A stretch of DNA of 64,000 nucleotides from Maricaulis sp042095695 (GCA_042095695.1 JBELMP010000001.1:62001-126000), one strand, 5' to 3'; numbered from the stretch's first letter, positions 26,676-35,613 are shown. Program-made: numbers and translations. The notes: generated by a model from the sequence alone, not told the origin.

Positions 26676-27476
26676 TTACTGTTCGACCTGGACCGTCACA
26701 AGCAGAGTTTCATCCCCGCCACCAAACCGGATTCCGGAGATTGGAGCGGCATCCCGGTAATCGAGGCCGGTTGCCAGCCGGATATAGCGATCATTGGGGC
26801 AGATCCGGTTGGAGATATCAAATCCCACCCATCCCAGCGCGTCGATAAATACCTCCGCCCAGGCATGGCTGGCCTCCTGCTCCTCGCCGCTCTCCAGATG
26901 CAGATAACCGCTGACATAACGTGCCGGAAAGCCGAGCGCGCGCGCCAGGCCGACAAATATATGGGTATGGTCCTGGCAGACGCCGGATCCGGACAGAACC
27001 GCTTCCTCCGCAGTGGTGGTGACGCTGGTCTCCTGCTTGCGATACCTGACCTGATCGGCGATGTGGTGCATCAGCGCGTGCATGCCGCCGACATCCTGGC
27101 CCGCCTCGGATGAGAGGCTTCGCAGCAACGCTGTCATGGACTTGCCCGGGCGTGTCAAATCGGTCTGGCGTCGGAAGAACCAGAGCGGCGCACAGCCCTG
27201 ATGCATCCCCATTATGCCGTTTGTATCCTCGGTCTCGACCTCGCCATGACTGGTCACGATCAGGCTACTGCTGGCCTCATCCAGGCGCACAAGTTCGACA
27301 TCATTATTGTTATGATCGCGATAGCGGGTCTGGCGTTCCGCGCCCGCCACTTGGACATCCCAATTGAGAATGGTCTGCTGCGGGCCCGACTTTGGCCAAA
27401 GACGCAATTGCTGAAGCCCGTAGGGCACCGGCGCGTCATAGGTATAACGGGTCTTATGCTGGATCTTGAGAAGCAT
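26676..27476 (-). CDS. Transglutaminase-like cysteine peptidase (Anbu operon)
   Basis: 266 aa. The N-terminal beta domain of bacterial transglutaminase-like proteins (LLKIQHKTRYTYDAPVPYG) precedes the transglutaminase core with the catalytic Cys in GSGVCQDHTHIF, His in ASHAWAEVF and Asp in GWVGFDISN. This is the COG1305 partner typically encoded with alpha-E and ATP-grasp genes. It probably hydrolyses or transfers amide bonds in the peptide product of the system; that role is inferred. It starts 4 nt after the alpha-E stop and lies 21 nt before Anbu. Confidence 0.9.
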   Translation of the reverse strand: MLLKIQHKTRYTYDAPVPYGLQQLRLWPKSGPQQTILNWDVQVAGAERQTRYRDHNNNDVELVRLDEASSSLIVTSHGEVETEDTNGIMGMHQGCAPLWFFRRQTDLTRPGKSMTALLRSLSSEAGQDVGGMHALMHHIADQVRYRKQETSVTTTAEEAVLSGSGVCQDHTHIFVGLARALGFPARYVSGYLHLESGEEQEASHAWAEVFIDALGWVGFDISNRICPNDRYIRLATGLDYRDAAPISGIRFGGGDETLLVTVQVEQ

Positions 27477-27480
27477 GGGC

Positions 27481-28422
27481 CTATTCGTAAAAGCGGAAAT
27501 CCGCCTCGATCTGGGCGGCGAGCTGATTATTGTGAGTCAGGAAGTCGGCGATGAATTCATGCAGGCCGGCCTCGAATATATCATCGATCTTCTGATTGCC
27601 CAGACCGGCCTGGAGGCGTTCGGCGAGCAGGACAGAGGGCCGCCGGACTCCATATTCGACACTGATCTGGGTCAGATAATGGACCACTTCGCGGATACAG
27701 AAATTCAGTGACCGCGGCATACGCCGATCCAGGATCAGGAAATCGGCAATATCGGAGGGTCGGGTCTCGCCACCATATAGCCAGGTATAGGCCCGTTCGG
27801 CTGAAGCGGAGCGAAGCACGGTCTCCCACTGGATATTGTCCAGGGCTGAACCGACAAATGTCACCGCAGGCAGAAGAACATAATATTTGACGTCGAGTAT
27901 CCGGGCGGTGTTGTCAGCGCGCTCGATGAATGTTCCCAAGCGGGCGAAGCAGAAGCCGTCATCATGCATGAGCGAGCCATGGGCAGCACCGCGCACCAGC
28001 GCGCTCTGTTGCCGGATCTGGGCAAGCAATTCCGGCAGATCGGCTTCCTTGACGGGACGTTTGAGCTGGTCCTTCAGGATCAGCCAGCCCTCATTCACCG
28101 ATTCCCACACTTCTCGCGTCAGCGCCGCTCGCACCATGCGGGCATTCTGCCGCGCGCCCCAGAAAAGTGAGGCCACGCTGGACGGGTTATCCCGATTTCG
28201 CAGCAGGAAATCGATAGCGGTCTGCTGGGAAATCTCATCATGCAGCTGGGTATATTGCTCGCTACAGCCTGCGGTTTGCAGGATCGACATCCATTCCTGG
28301 CCGGTCGCGCTGGAATGGGTCAGGGCCATGCGAAAGCCGGCCTCAACGAGGCGGGCGGTATTCTCGCTGCGTTCAAGCTGACGGCTCATCCAGAATAGGC
28401 CGCAGGCGGTTTTCCCGAGCAT
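27481..28422 (-). CDS. Alpha-E domain protein (Anbu operon)
   Basis: 313-aa all-helical COG2307 protein. The start MLGKTACGLFWMSRQLERSENTARL is the conserved N-terminus, and the repeated FIERADNTARILD echoes it about 170 residues later, consistent with an internal duplication. The domain is found only with circularly permuted ATP-grasp and transglutaminase genes and has no known activity; it may be a scaffold. Four nt separate it from each neighbour, so one polycistronic mRNA is likely. Confidence 0.88.
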   Translation of the reverse strand: MLGKTACGLFWMSRQLERSENTARLVEAGFRMALTHSSATGQEWMSILQTAGCSEQYTQLHDEISQQTAIDFLLRNRDNPSSVASLFWGARQNARMVRAALTREVWESVNEGWLILKDQLKRPVKEADLPELLAQIRQQSALVRGAAHGSLMHDDGFCFARLGTFIERADNTARILDVKYYVLLPAVTFVGSALDNIQWETVLRSASAERAYTWLYGGETRPSDIADFLILDRRMPRSLNFCIREVVHYLTQISVEYGVRRPSVLLAERLQAGLGNQKIDDIFEAGLHEFIADFLTHNNQLAAQIEADFRFYE

Positions 28423-28426
28423 GCGC

Positions 28427-29839
28427 CTAATCCTCCAAAATCCAGGTGTCCTTGGTGCCGCCACCCTGGCTGGAATTGACGACCAGGGAGCCTTTCTTGA
28501 GCGCCACCCGGGTCAGGCCACCGGGTGTGACATGAACGCCCTGGGGCGACATCAGAACGAAGGGGCGAAGATCCACATGACGCGGAGCCAGACCCGCCTG
28601 GGTGAGGACCGGAACTGTCGACAGGGCGAGCGTAGGCTGAGCGATATAATTCCCGGGCCGTTCGGTCAGCTTTTTGCGGAAGGCGGCGATTTCCCGCTTG
28701 CTTGCTGCCGGTCCCACCAGCATCCCATAGCCGCCGGAGCCATGCACTTCCTTGACGACCAATTCCTCCAGATTGTCGAGCACATAGGCCAGCGCATCGG
28801 CCTCGCTGCAGCGCCAGGTCGGGACATTCTGCAATAGCGGGGGCCGACCTGTGTAGAATTCCACAATCTCCGGCATGTAGGAGTAAATCGCCTTGTCGTC
28901 GGCAATGCCCGTGCCGGGCGCATTGGCGAGCGTTATCCCGCCAGCGCGATAGACATCCAGCAGACCGGCCACGCCGAGGACGGAATCCGGGTTGAAATTC
29001 AGCGGGTCCAGGAATTCATCATCGACCCGGCGATAGAGGACATCAATCGGCAGATAGCCGCGCGTTGTGCGCATTGCGACCCGCCCATCGACCACGCGGA
29101 GGTCATGGCCCTCGACAAGTTCCGCGCCCATCTGGTCGGCGAGGAAAGCATGTTCGAAATAGGCCGAGTTGTGGAAGCCCGGCGTCAGGACCGCAACAAC
29201 CGGGCGGGTGCGGGTGGCCGGCGGTGCACTGGCTTCCAGCGCCCGGCGCAGGTGAAAGGGATAGTCACTAACGGAGCGGACCCGGTTTTTTGAGAAAAGC
29301 TCCGGGAACATGCGCAGCATGGTCTCGCGATTTTCCAGCATGTAGGAGACGCCGGACGGGGTCCGCGCATTATCCTCGAGCACATAGAAATTATCCGGCC
29401 CGGTTCTGACCAGATCAATGCCGGAGATATGGGTATAAATGCCCCCGGGCACGTCGAGCCCGATCATCTGCGGCAGGAAGGCGGCATTATTCGCAATCAT
29501 CTCGAGGGGAATGCGACCCGCCTTGATGATTTCCTGCTTGTGATAGAGGTCGTGAATAAAGGCATTTATGGCCTGGACGCGCTGCTCGATGCCGCGCGTC
29601 AGCCGCGCCCATTCCCGCGCCGTGATGATCCGCGGGACAAGATCAAACGGGATCAGGCGCTCATCGGCTTCATTGGCACCATAGACATTGAAGGTAATCC
29701 CGGTGCGACGGAAAAACCGCTCCGCTTCGCGCGCCTTGCGACGCAGCGTCCTGGGATCCATGTCCGAAAACCAATCCCAATACCCCCCATAGGCCTCGCG
29801 GGGGGTCTCGTCGGAATGATATAATTCGTCGAAGGACAT
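28427..29839 (-). CDS. Circularly permuted ATP-grasp ligase (Anbu operon)
   Basis: 470-aa COG2308-type protein. Recognisable segments are NFYVLEDNARTPSGVSYMLENR, ADDKAIYSYMPEIVEFYT, and the ATP-grasp glycine loop VKEVHGSGGYGMLVGP followed by YIAQP. The family is predicted to ligate amino acids to a peptide or protein acceptor. The ATG at 29839 (MSFDELYHSDET) has AAGGGGA upstream; the TTG at 29857 is unlikely. It is the first gene of the operon, with its promoter expected in the 127 nt before it. Confidence 0.9.
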   Translation of the reverse strand: MSFDELYHSDETPREAYGGYWDWFSDMDPRTLRRKAREAERFFRRTGITFNVYGANEADERLIPFDLVPRIITAREWARLTRGIEQRVQAINAFIHDLYHKQEIIKAGRIPLEMIANNAAFLPQMIGLDVPGGIYTHISGIDLVRTGPDNFYVLEDNARTPSGVSYMLENRETMLRMFPELFSKNRVRSVSDYPFHLRRALEASAPPATRTRPVVAVLTPGFHNSAYFEHAFLADQMGAELVEGHDLRVVDGRVAMRTTRGYLPIDVLYRRVDDEFLDPLNFNPDSVLGVAGLLDVYRAGGITLANAPGTGIADDKAIYSYMPEIVEFYTGRPPLLQNVPTWRCSEADALAYVLDNLEELVVKEVHGSGGYGMLVGPAASKREIAAFRKKLTERPGNYIAQPTLALSTVPVLTQAGLAPRHVDLRPFVLMSPQGVHVTPGGLTRVALKKGSLVVNSSQGGGTKDTWILED

Positions 29840-29966
29840 GGGTCCCCTTGAAAGCAACTGGTCCGAAACTTCTGGAAAAGCTTACACAAGGCGCGGCTCA
29901 ATCGACGCCTGCCTGCGCGCTCAGCACATGCGTGCCCGCTTTTCGGTCACTTGCCAAGGGCGCTGC

Positions 29967-31160
29967 TCAAGAAAGCGGCATGCTCCCGGTCTTCGGACTC
30001 GCCTGGGCGTCAGAGATTTCGATGTATTGCGCATCACTCTGGAAGGCTTCGAAGAGTTTGCGCTCAACCCCGGTGAGCCAGGCCTGGGATCCGGTCGCGA
30101 GAATCTCCTGGGCCAGCCCGTCACGGCGGCGCGCATCGAGATGCGCACAGGCTTCATCAAACAGAAGGATGGGGGCAATCCCGTAAAGATCCCCGAGCAC
30201 GCGGGCCTGGGCCAGGGTCAGGGAGAGAAGCAGGGCTTTTTGTTCGCCGGTTGAACAATCCGACGCAATCTGTCGCTTGCCGCGATGATGGGCGATGAGA
30301 TCGGTGCGGTGTGGCCCGGCCGTCAGCGTGCGTCCCGCTGCACCATCACGGATCCGGCCGGCTTCAAGCGCGGCCATGAAATTGTCCTCCGCCTCGCTGA
30401 CACTCAACCCCTCGCTGAGGTCTGATTCCACATCACCGGCGAGCGCCAGATCAGCGCGCGGAAAAGCGCCATCGCCATGCGCGTCAATTTCGGCCTGGAG
30501 CCGGATCAGCGCGTCGAGCCGAGCCGCGGCAATCGCCACGCCCTGCCCGGCCATTTCCAATTCGATGGCCCGCAGCCAGCTGGGATCCGGCTGGCCCTCA
30601 TCGAGCAGGCGTTGCCGTCGCAATCGCGTCTTCTCATAGGCGTTGAGCGCCTCCGCCTGGGCTGGATCGGACGCGGTCACCAGACGATCAAAAAAGCGCA
30701 GTCGATCCGCCCGCGGTCCGGCAAATAACCGGTCCTGGGCGGGGGTCAGCCAGATCATCGGGATCAGTCTTGCCAAGGCGGATTGGGTCACCGGATCGCC
30801 GTCCAGCCGGGTTTCACGGCGATGACCATCGCGATGACCTGTGCCCAGACGGTAATGCTCGCCCCGGCTTTCCAGCTCTGCAAACACCGCCCATTGCCCG
30901 GACTGTTCACTCTCGGTGCGGCGGGCAATCGCCTCGCTGCTCGCTGATCGCAAACCCTTGCCGGGCGCGAAAAAGGAGATGGCCTCGATAATATTGGTCT
31001 TGCCCGCACCATTCTCGCCCCAGAGCATGACGGGACGGGTATCGCAGTCCAGATCGAGCTGGGGATAGCAGCGATAATCGGTCAGGCGCAAACGACGAAC
31101 CGCCGCTGGCCTGTGCCGCGGCGGTTGGCTGGGATGAGCGGTTTCGGTGGCTTGCGTCAC
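29967..31160 (-). CDS. recF: DNA replication and repair protein RecF
   Basis: SMC-like ATPase that helps load RecA at gapped DNA. 397 aa with Walker A WGENGAGKTNIIEAI, an ABC-type signature STGEQKALLLSLTLAQA and Walker B ILLFDEACAHLD. The start is GTG at 31160, overlapping the dnaN stop as GTGA, so dnaN and recF are coupled. Its 3' end faces the Anbu operon leader, not gyrB. Confidence 0.96.
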   Translation of the reverse strand: MTQATETAHPSQPPRHRPAAVRRLRLTDYRCYPQLDLDCDTRPVMLWGENGAGKTNIIEAISFFAPGKGLRSASSEAIARRTESEQSGQWAVFAELESRGEHYRLGTGHRDGHRRETRLDGDPVTQSALARLIPMIWLTPAQDRLFAGPRADRLRFFDRLVTASDPAQAEALNAYEKTRLRRQRLLDEGQPDPSWLRAIELEMAGQGVAIAAARLDALIRLQAEIDAHGDGAFPRADLALAGDVESDLSEGLSVSEAEDNFMAALEAGRIRDGAAGRTLTAGPHRTDLIAHHRGKRQIASDCSTGEQKALLLSLTLAQARVLGDLYGIAPILLFDEACAHLDARRRDGLAQEILATGSQAWLTGVERKLFEAFQSDAQYIEISDAQASPKTGSMPLS

Positions 31161-32275
31161 ACGCGCAGCGGCATCAACACATAAAGTGCGTTGGGATCAC
31201 CACTATCGGTGACCAGCGCCGGCGAGGCGGCATCGGCAAAATGGAATTGCGCCTCATCGCCTTCGATCTGCGAGGCCACATCGAGCATGTAGCGGGCATT
31301 GAAACCGATGGCGAAGCCCTCATCGCCATAGGAGACCGCAAGCTCTTCCTCGGCCTGGCCGCTTTCCGGATTATTCACCGCCAGTGTCAGGTTGTCCGGC
31401 CCCAGGGAGAGCTTCACCGAGCGGGATTTCTCAACGGAAATCGTCGCAACACGGTCAACCGCCTCGGCGAAACGCTTGTTCTCCACCGACATGAGACGGG
31501 AATTACCGCGCGGGATGACACGCTCATAATCGGGGAAGTCGCCATCGATCAGCTTGGAGGTGAGGACAGCATTGCCCAGCTTGAAGCGGATCTTGCCTTC
31601 CGACACGGAGACTTCGATATCTTCGTCGGCATCCTCGAGCAGGCGGCGAACTTCCTGGACCGTCTTGCGCGGTACGATCACCCCCGGCATGCCATCGGCG
31701 CCATCGGGAAGATCGATTTCGGACAGGGCGAGACGGACACCATCGGTCGCGACGGCGCGCAGGGTCTTGCGGCCATCACTCTCGGCGGCATGAAGATGGA
31801 TGCCATTGAGATAATAGCGGGTCTCTTCAGTCGAAATGGCGAAACGGGTCTTGTCGATCAGGCGCATGAGATCGGACGCAGCGAGTGTAAACCGATGCTC
31901 CAGCGCTTCGGACGGCATGATCGGGAAATCGCCCGGCGGCAGTGAGGGGAGCGAGAAGTTCGATCGGCCGGCCTGCAGGGTTAGGCGCGGATCACCACTA
32001 TTCATCTCCAGAGTGACATCTGCGCCATCGGGTAGCTTGCGGGCGATATCATAGAGGGTATGCGCCGGCGCCGTGACCAGGCCTTCACCATCACTGGTGG
32101 CCTCGGTTGATTCGAGGATTTCAATGTCCAGATCGGTCGCCGCGAAGCTCACACCATCGGGCCCGGCGGTGATCAATACATTCGACAGGATCGGGATAGT
32201 GTTACGCTTTTCTACGACTGCCTGCACATGCCCGAGGGCTTTCAGGAGCGTTCCACGCTCGATCGTCAGCTTCAT
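31157..32275 (-). CDS. dnaN: DNA polymerase III beta sliding clamp
   Basis: 372 aa, the normal clamp length. N-terminal MKLTIERGTLLKALGHVQAVVEKRNTIPILSNV and the C-terminal YVLMPLRV (the usual MPMR(L/V) tail of the binding pocket) are clear. It forms the processivity ring for the replicative polymerase. A strong terminator lies in the 140-nt gap after dnaA, so dnaN probably has its own promoter within about 90 nt upstream. Confidence 0.98.
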   Translation of the reverse strand: MKLTIERGTLLKALGHVQAVVEKRNTIPILSNVLITAGPDGVSFAATDLDIEILESTEATSDGEGLVTAPAHTLYDIARKLPDGADVTLEMNSGDPRLTLQAGRSNFSLPSLPPGDFPIMPSEALEHRFTLAASDLMRLIDKTRFAISTEETRYYLNGIHLHAAESDGRKTLRAVATDGVRLALSEIDLPDGADGMPGVIVPRKTVQEVRRLLEDADEDIEVSVSEGKIRFKLGNAVLTSKLIDGDFPDYERVIPRGNSRLMSVENKRFAEAVDRVATISVEKSRSVKLSLGPDNLTLAVNNPESGQAEEELAVSYGDEGFAIGFNARYMLDVASQIEGDEAQFHFADAASPALVTDSGDPNALYVLMPLRV

Positions 32276-32364
32276 ATCTCGTGTCCGCTATCAGCGTCAT
32301 CCAAGAAAGCGCTGGCCGGCAAATCAGTCAGCGCCGAATAAGAATGGGTGGAAGAGGATACATG

Positions 32365-32403
32365 AAAAAACGCAACCGCAAGAACTTTCTCCAGCGGTTG
32401 CGT
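32365..32403 (-). terminator. Rho-independent terminator of dnaA
   Basis: A perfect 10-bp stem ACGCAACCGC/GCGGTTGCGT (32370-32403), extended inside by AGAA/TTCT, is followed on the minus strand by six T residues. It starts 12 nt after the dnaA stop and would separate dnaA and dnaN transcription. Confidence 0.9.
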
Positions 32404-32415
32404 CATTTTCCGTGA

Positions 32416-33837
32416 TTATCCGTTGCGCAATGTCCGTGTCAGCGCATCGATTTCCTGGGTGATCGGATCGCCCGCATCGATCATCGCGGTCACTTTATTG
32501 ACCGCATGAATGACCGTGGAGTGATCGCGACCGCCAAAGCGACGACCGATATCCGGCAGGGAGCGTGTCGTCATCGTCTTGCACAGATACATGGCGACAT
32601 GCCGCGGCCGGACAACGGACTGGGTCCGCCGTTTCGAGCAGATATCCGCTGCAGTGACGCCAAAATGCGTGGCGACAGCCTTCTGGATCTCGTCAACAGT
32701 CAGACGCTTTTCCGAACTCAGCGAAAGATCTCGCAAGGCGCTGGAAACAGCATCCATTGTTACCGGCAAGCCAAGCAGGGCTGTCCGGCAGATGACATTA
32801 TTCAGCACGCCCTCGAGCTCGCGCGCGCTGGAAGTGATCCGTGCGGCAAGAAAGTCGCGTACCGCTTCAGGCACATCGAGAACCGGATAATGGCACTTCG
32901 CCTGGGCGATCTTGCAATCGAGAATTTGTCGACGCAGATCCAGATCCGGCTTGGACAGCGGACAGGACAGGCCACCGGTCAAAAGCGAGCGCAGACGATT
33001 ATCCGCCATGGGCAGTTCGGCTGGCGCACGATGCGAGGCCAGGACGACCTGCTTGTTCTCGGCAATCAGTGCCGCGATCGTATGCAGGAATTCATCCTCG
33101 GTCCGGGGTTTGCCGGCGATGAAATGAACATCATCGATCAAGAGGAAGTCGACGCTGCGCACCATTTCCTTGAAGGCGATTGTATCGCGTTCCTTCATCG
33201 CGGTGACAAAGCCGGACAGGAATTCCTCTGCCGTCAGGTAAAGCGCCTTGCGCGAGCTGTCATTCAGCTCGACCGCGGAGGCGACCGCGTGCATCAAATG
33301 CGTCTTGCCGACCCCGTAATCACCGTAGAAGAAAACCGGGTTGAAAGGCGGCACCGGTGCACTGACCATCGTACGCGCCGCCGCGGCGGCGACCTCATTC
33401 GCCGGGCCAACGCGGAATGTGTCGAAGGTAAAGCGCGGTTCCGACCCAGGCTTCGCCGCCTCAGCGGCCGCCGGCTCGGGCTGAGCTGTTGCTGCGGCCG
33501 TCGATCCCACCAAAGATTCAGGTGCGGATTGCCCTTCTGCGAGCACAAAAATTTCACGCAGGTTTTTGTCGGTTTCGGCCCAAATCGCGCGAATTCTTGC
33601 CCCGGCATGATCCTCGACCCAGTCGCGGTCGAAACTGCTGGGTGCAATGATCGCGATGGCGCCTGAATCCGTCATACGGACTCGAAGGCGGGCGATTTCC
33701 TGCGCATAAAGCGGTTCGCCCAACTCGCGTCTCAGACGCGCTCTTACACTACGCCAAACAGTCGATACAGCCTCTGCGTTCTGAGCATCAAAGTCCTTTG
33801 ATTGAGCATCGGCTAAAGCTAATTTATTCAAAGCCAT
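32416..33837 (-). CDS. dnaA: Chromosomal replication initiator DnaA
   Basis: AAA+ origin-binding initiator, 473 aa from ATG 33837. Domain I is in VWRSVRARLRRELGEPLYAQ, followed by an Ala/Glu-rich linker. Domain III has FFYGDYGVGKTHL (Walker A) and FLLIDDVHFIAGK (Walker B). Domain IV has the DNA-binding signature RHVAMYLCKTMTTRSLPDIG and GRDHSTVIHA. An alternative ATG at 33867 would add 10 residues; neither has a strong ribosome site. It is read after rpsT but isolated from it by a terminator, and its upstream region has clustered GANTC sites. Confidence 0.96.
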   Translation of the reverse strand: MALNKLALADAQSKDFDAQNAEAVSTVWRSVRARLRRELGEPLYAQEIARLRVRMTDSGAIAIIAPSSFDRDWVEDHAGARIRAIWAETDKNLREIFVLAEGQSAPESLVGSTAAATAQPEPAAAEAAKPGSEPRFTFDTFRVGPANEVAAAAARTMVSAPVPPFNPVFFYGDYGVGKTHLMHAVASAVELNDSSRKALYLTAEEFLSGFVTAMKERDTIAFKEMVRSVDFLLIDDVHFIAGKPRTEDEFLHTIAALIAENKQVVLASHRAPAELPMADNRLRSLLTGGLSCPLSKPDLDLRRQILDCKIAQAKCHYPVLDVPEAVRDFLAARITSSARELEGVLNNVICRTALLGLPVTMDAVSSALRDLSLSSEKRLTVDEIQKAVATHFGVTAADICSKRRTQSVVRPRHVAMYLCKTMTTRSLPDIGRRFGGRDHSTVIHAVNKVTAMIDAGDPITQEIDALTRTLRNG

Positions 33838-34273
33838 TATTAGATACACTTCTAGAGTTTCCTGCATCGAGGCAGGCTTTAGGTGTTTGTTTTATATGGC
33901 TCAATCCCCCCTGTCCCGGTGCTGGTCTATGCAGCATCGATACCGGAATATGATCCGCTTGGGAATGATCGCCCTCAGGTGATCAAAGGTTACGCTTTCA
34001 CTAATTTGGGTCAACAGGATTCAGCGTCAGATTCTGGAGATTCTTCGCTTGACACGGGAAATCCGTGATCGGATCGAAGCTTGCACTTTGCGACAGATTT
34101 GTGACGTTTCAGCATGGCTAATTTTGCGGGTGGAATCTGTCCGTTTTTGGGGTGCAGGAACGCCAAAAACGCAAAAATCAAGTGCTCAGTACGCAGACTA
34201 ATAATTTTAATACTGGATTCATGCGTACACGAATTAACCGCTCATATTTTATCAAGACTGTTGAGGCGGAGAC
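33838..34273 (-). promoter_or_regulatory. dnaA upstream region (promoter/leader, no gene)
   Basis: About 436 nt between the dnaA start and the rpsT terminator. It is AT-richer than the surroundings, especially 34196-34262, and contains no credible gene. It should hold the dnaA promoter and 5' leader. I found no consensus DnaA box (TTATCCACA) and no TTAA-N7-TTAA CtrA site. Five GANTC sites are annotated separately. Confidence 0.6.
34018..34220. promoter_or_regulatory. Cluster of five GANTC (CcrM-type) methylation sites
   Basis: GATTC at 34018, 34030, 34039 and 34216, and GAATC at 34133. Three fall within 26 bp. In Caulobacter, CcrM methylates GANTC and the methylation state of the dnaA promoter affects its cell-cycle expression. 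The sites are read directly; the regulatory meaning is carried over from Caulobacter. Confidence 0.7.
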
Positions 34274-34304
34274 AAAAAAACGCCCGGGTCGTTAAACCCG
34301 GGCG
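34274..34304 (-). terminator. Rho-independent terminator of rpsT
   Basis: A perfect 9-bp stem CGCCCGGGT/ACCCGGGCG with a 6-nt loop (34281-34304), followed on the minus strand by seven T residues. It lies 25 nt past the rpsT stop. Confidence 0.95.
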
Positions 34305-34329
34305 TCTGGAAATCTGCGCTGTGGGGCGC

Positions 34330-34596
34330 TTAGGCCGTCATTGCCTTAACCCGGCCATTCAGGCGGGAGACTTTGCGAGAGCCGGTGTTCTTGTGGAACA
34401 CGCCCTTGCTTACGGCACTCATCATTTCAGACTCGGCCTTCACCATGGCGGTCTGGGCCGCCGCCTGATCGCCAGCTTCAATCGCCAGCTCAACCTTTTT
34501 GACAAAGGTACGCACGCGGGAGCGGCGCGCCTTGTTGATCGCGGTGCGGCGCGCGATCTTGCGAACCATTTTCTTGGCCGAAGATGTGTTGGCCAT
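34330..34596 (-). CDS. rpsT: 30S ribosomal protein S20
   Basis: 88 aa, basic and helical. MANTSSAKKMVRKIARRTAINKARRSRVRTFVK and the SKGVFHKNTGSRKVSRLNGRV ending are diagnostic for S20, which binds 16S rRNA. It is located directly upstream of dnaA on the same strand, as in Caulobacter, but ends in its own terminator. The 110-nt gap upstream probably holds its promoter. Confidence 0.98.
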   Translation of the reverse strand: MANTSSAKKMVRKIARRTAINKARRSRVRTFVKKVELAIEAGDQAAAQTAMVKAESEMMSAVSKGVFHKNTGSRKVSRLNGRVKAMTA

Positions 34597-34706
34597 AAGA
34601 TCTTACCTCATCATGCGTTCGGGCGTGGAAAGCCCGGGAAATTCCGTGAGCGGCGGCGTATAGGCCTTCCCGCTCCGCCCGTCAACTACTCAATCGCCGC
34701 TTTCGC

Positions 34707-35483
34707 CTAGCGGTGCTTGAAATGTGCAGCCCGTTTCTCAGCGAACGCGGCCATGCCTTCTTTCTGATCTTCCAGTGTAAACTGGGACTGGAAGACGCGG
34801 CGCTCGAAGCGAATGCCCTCGGCAAGGCTGATTTCCTGGCTGCGATTGATCGCTTCCTTGGTCATCATCGCGACGGGCAGGGATTTCGATGCAATCGTTT
34901 CTGCCGCTTCCATTGCCGTTTCGACAAGGTCATCGGCCGGTACAATCCGGGAGACAAGGCCGGCGCGCTCGGCTTCTTCTGCATCCATCATGCGACCGGT
35001 CAGGCACATATCCATGGCCTTGGCCTTGCCAACGGCGCGCGGCAGGCGTTGCGTGCCACCGGCACCCGGCATAACGCCCAGATTGATTTCGGGCTGACCG
35101 AATTTCGCTGTCTCGGACGCAATGATGAAATCGCACATCATTGCGATCTCGCATCCACCGCCGAGTGCGTAGCCGGATACTGCAGCGATGATCGGCTTGC
35201 GGAAGCGGGCGACAGATTCCCAGGTTTCAGCAAACGGGTCATGATTGTAGAAGCCGACAAAATCGCCGGACTGCAATTCCTTGATATCAGCTCCTGCGGC
35301 GAAGGCTTTTTTCGATCCGGTCAGGACCACACAGCCAATCTCGGGATCGGATTCAAATCCGGCCAGGGCATCGGTGAGCTCGCGGGTCAACTCGTCACAC
35401 AGCGCATTGAGCGCTTCGGGACGGTCAAGGGTAATTACCCCGACACGGCCTTCGGTCTTAACCTGGATCGTCTTGTGGGCCAT
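34707..35483 (-). CDS. Enoyl-CoA hydratase
   Basis: 258-aa crotonase-fold enzyme, hydrating 2-enoyl-CoA in beta-oxidation. Oxyanion-hole segment AFAAGADIKELQ, the glycine-rich ALGGGCEIAMMCDFIIA with the catalytic Glu, and QPEINLGVMPGAGGTQRLPRAVG with the second catalytic Glu are all present, the pattern of genuine short-chain hydratases. The ATG at 35483 (MAHKTIQVKTEGRVG) was chosen over an upstream extension that is not family-like. Transcribed towards rpsT. Confidence 0.93.
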   Translation of the reverse strand: MAHKTIQVKTEGRVGVITLDRPEALNALCDELTRELTDALAGFESDPEIGCVVLTGSKKAFAAGADIKELQSGDFVGFYNHDPFAETWESVARFRKPIIAAVSGYALGGGCEIAMMCDFIIASETAKFGQPEINLGVMPGAGGTQRLPRAVGKAKAMDMCLTGRMMDAEEAERAGLVSRIVPADDLVETAMEAAETIASKSLPVAMMTKEAINRSQEISLAEGIRFERRVFQSQFTLEDQKEGMAAFAEKRAAHFKHR

Positions 35484-35613
35484 TGCGGCTCTCCATCTGA
35501 CGGCGCCAGCACGGCGCCTCGAAAAATCCGCGCCGCTATAGCGCACCCCTGAGCGAGGGTCGATAGCCTGCAATGAAGTCGACGCACTCGCCAGTCAAAA
35601 ATCAGCAATTCGC

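Noticed and set aside
33883..34068. 61-codon plus-strand ORF in the dnaA upstream region
   Set aside because: No ribosome site, no protein-like pattern, and it lies across the expected dnaA promoter and GANTC sites.
32276..34273. Replication origin (oriC) next to dnaA
   Set aside because: No TTATCCACA-type DnaA boxes or repeats were found in the dnaA-dnaN gap or the dnaA upstream region; gene order favours an origin left of the window.
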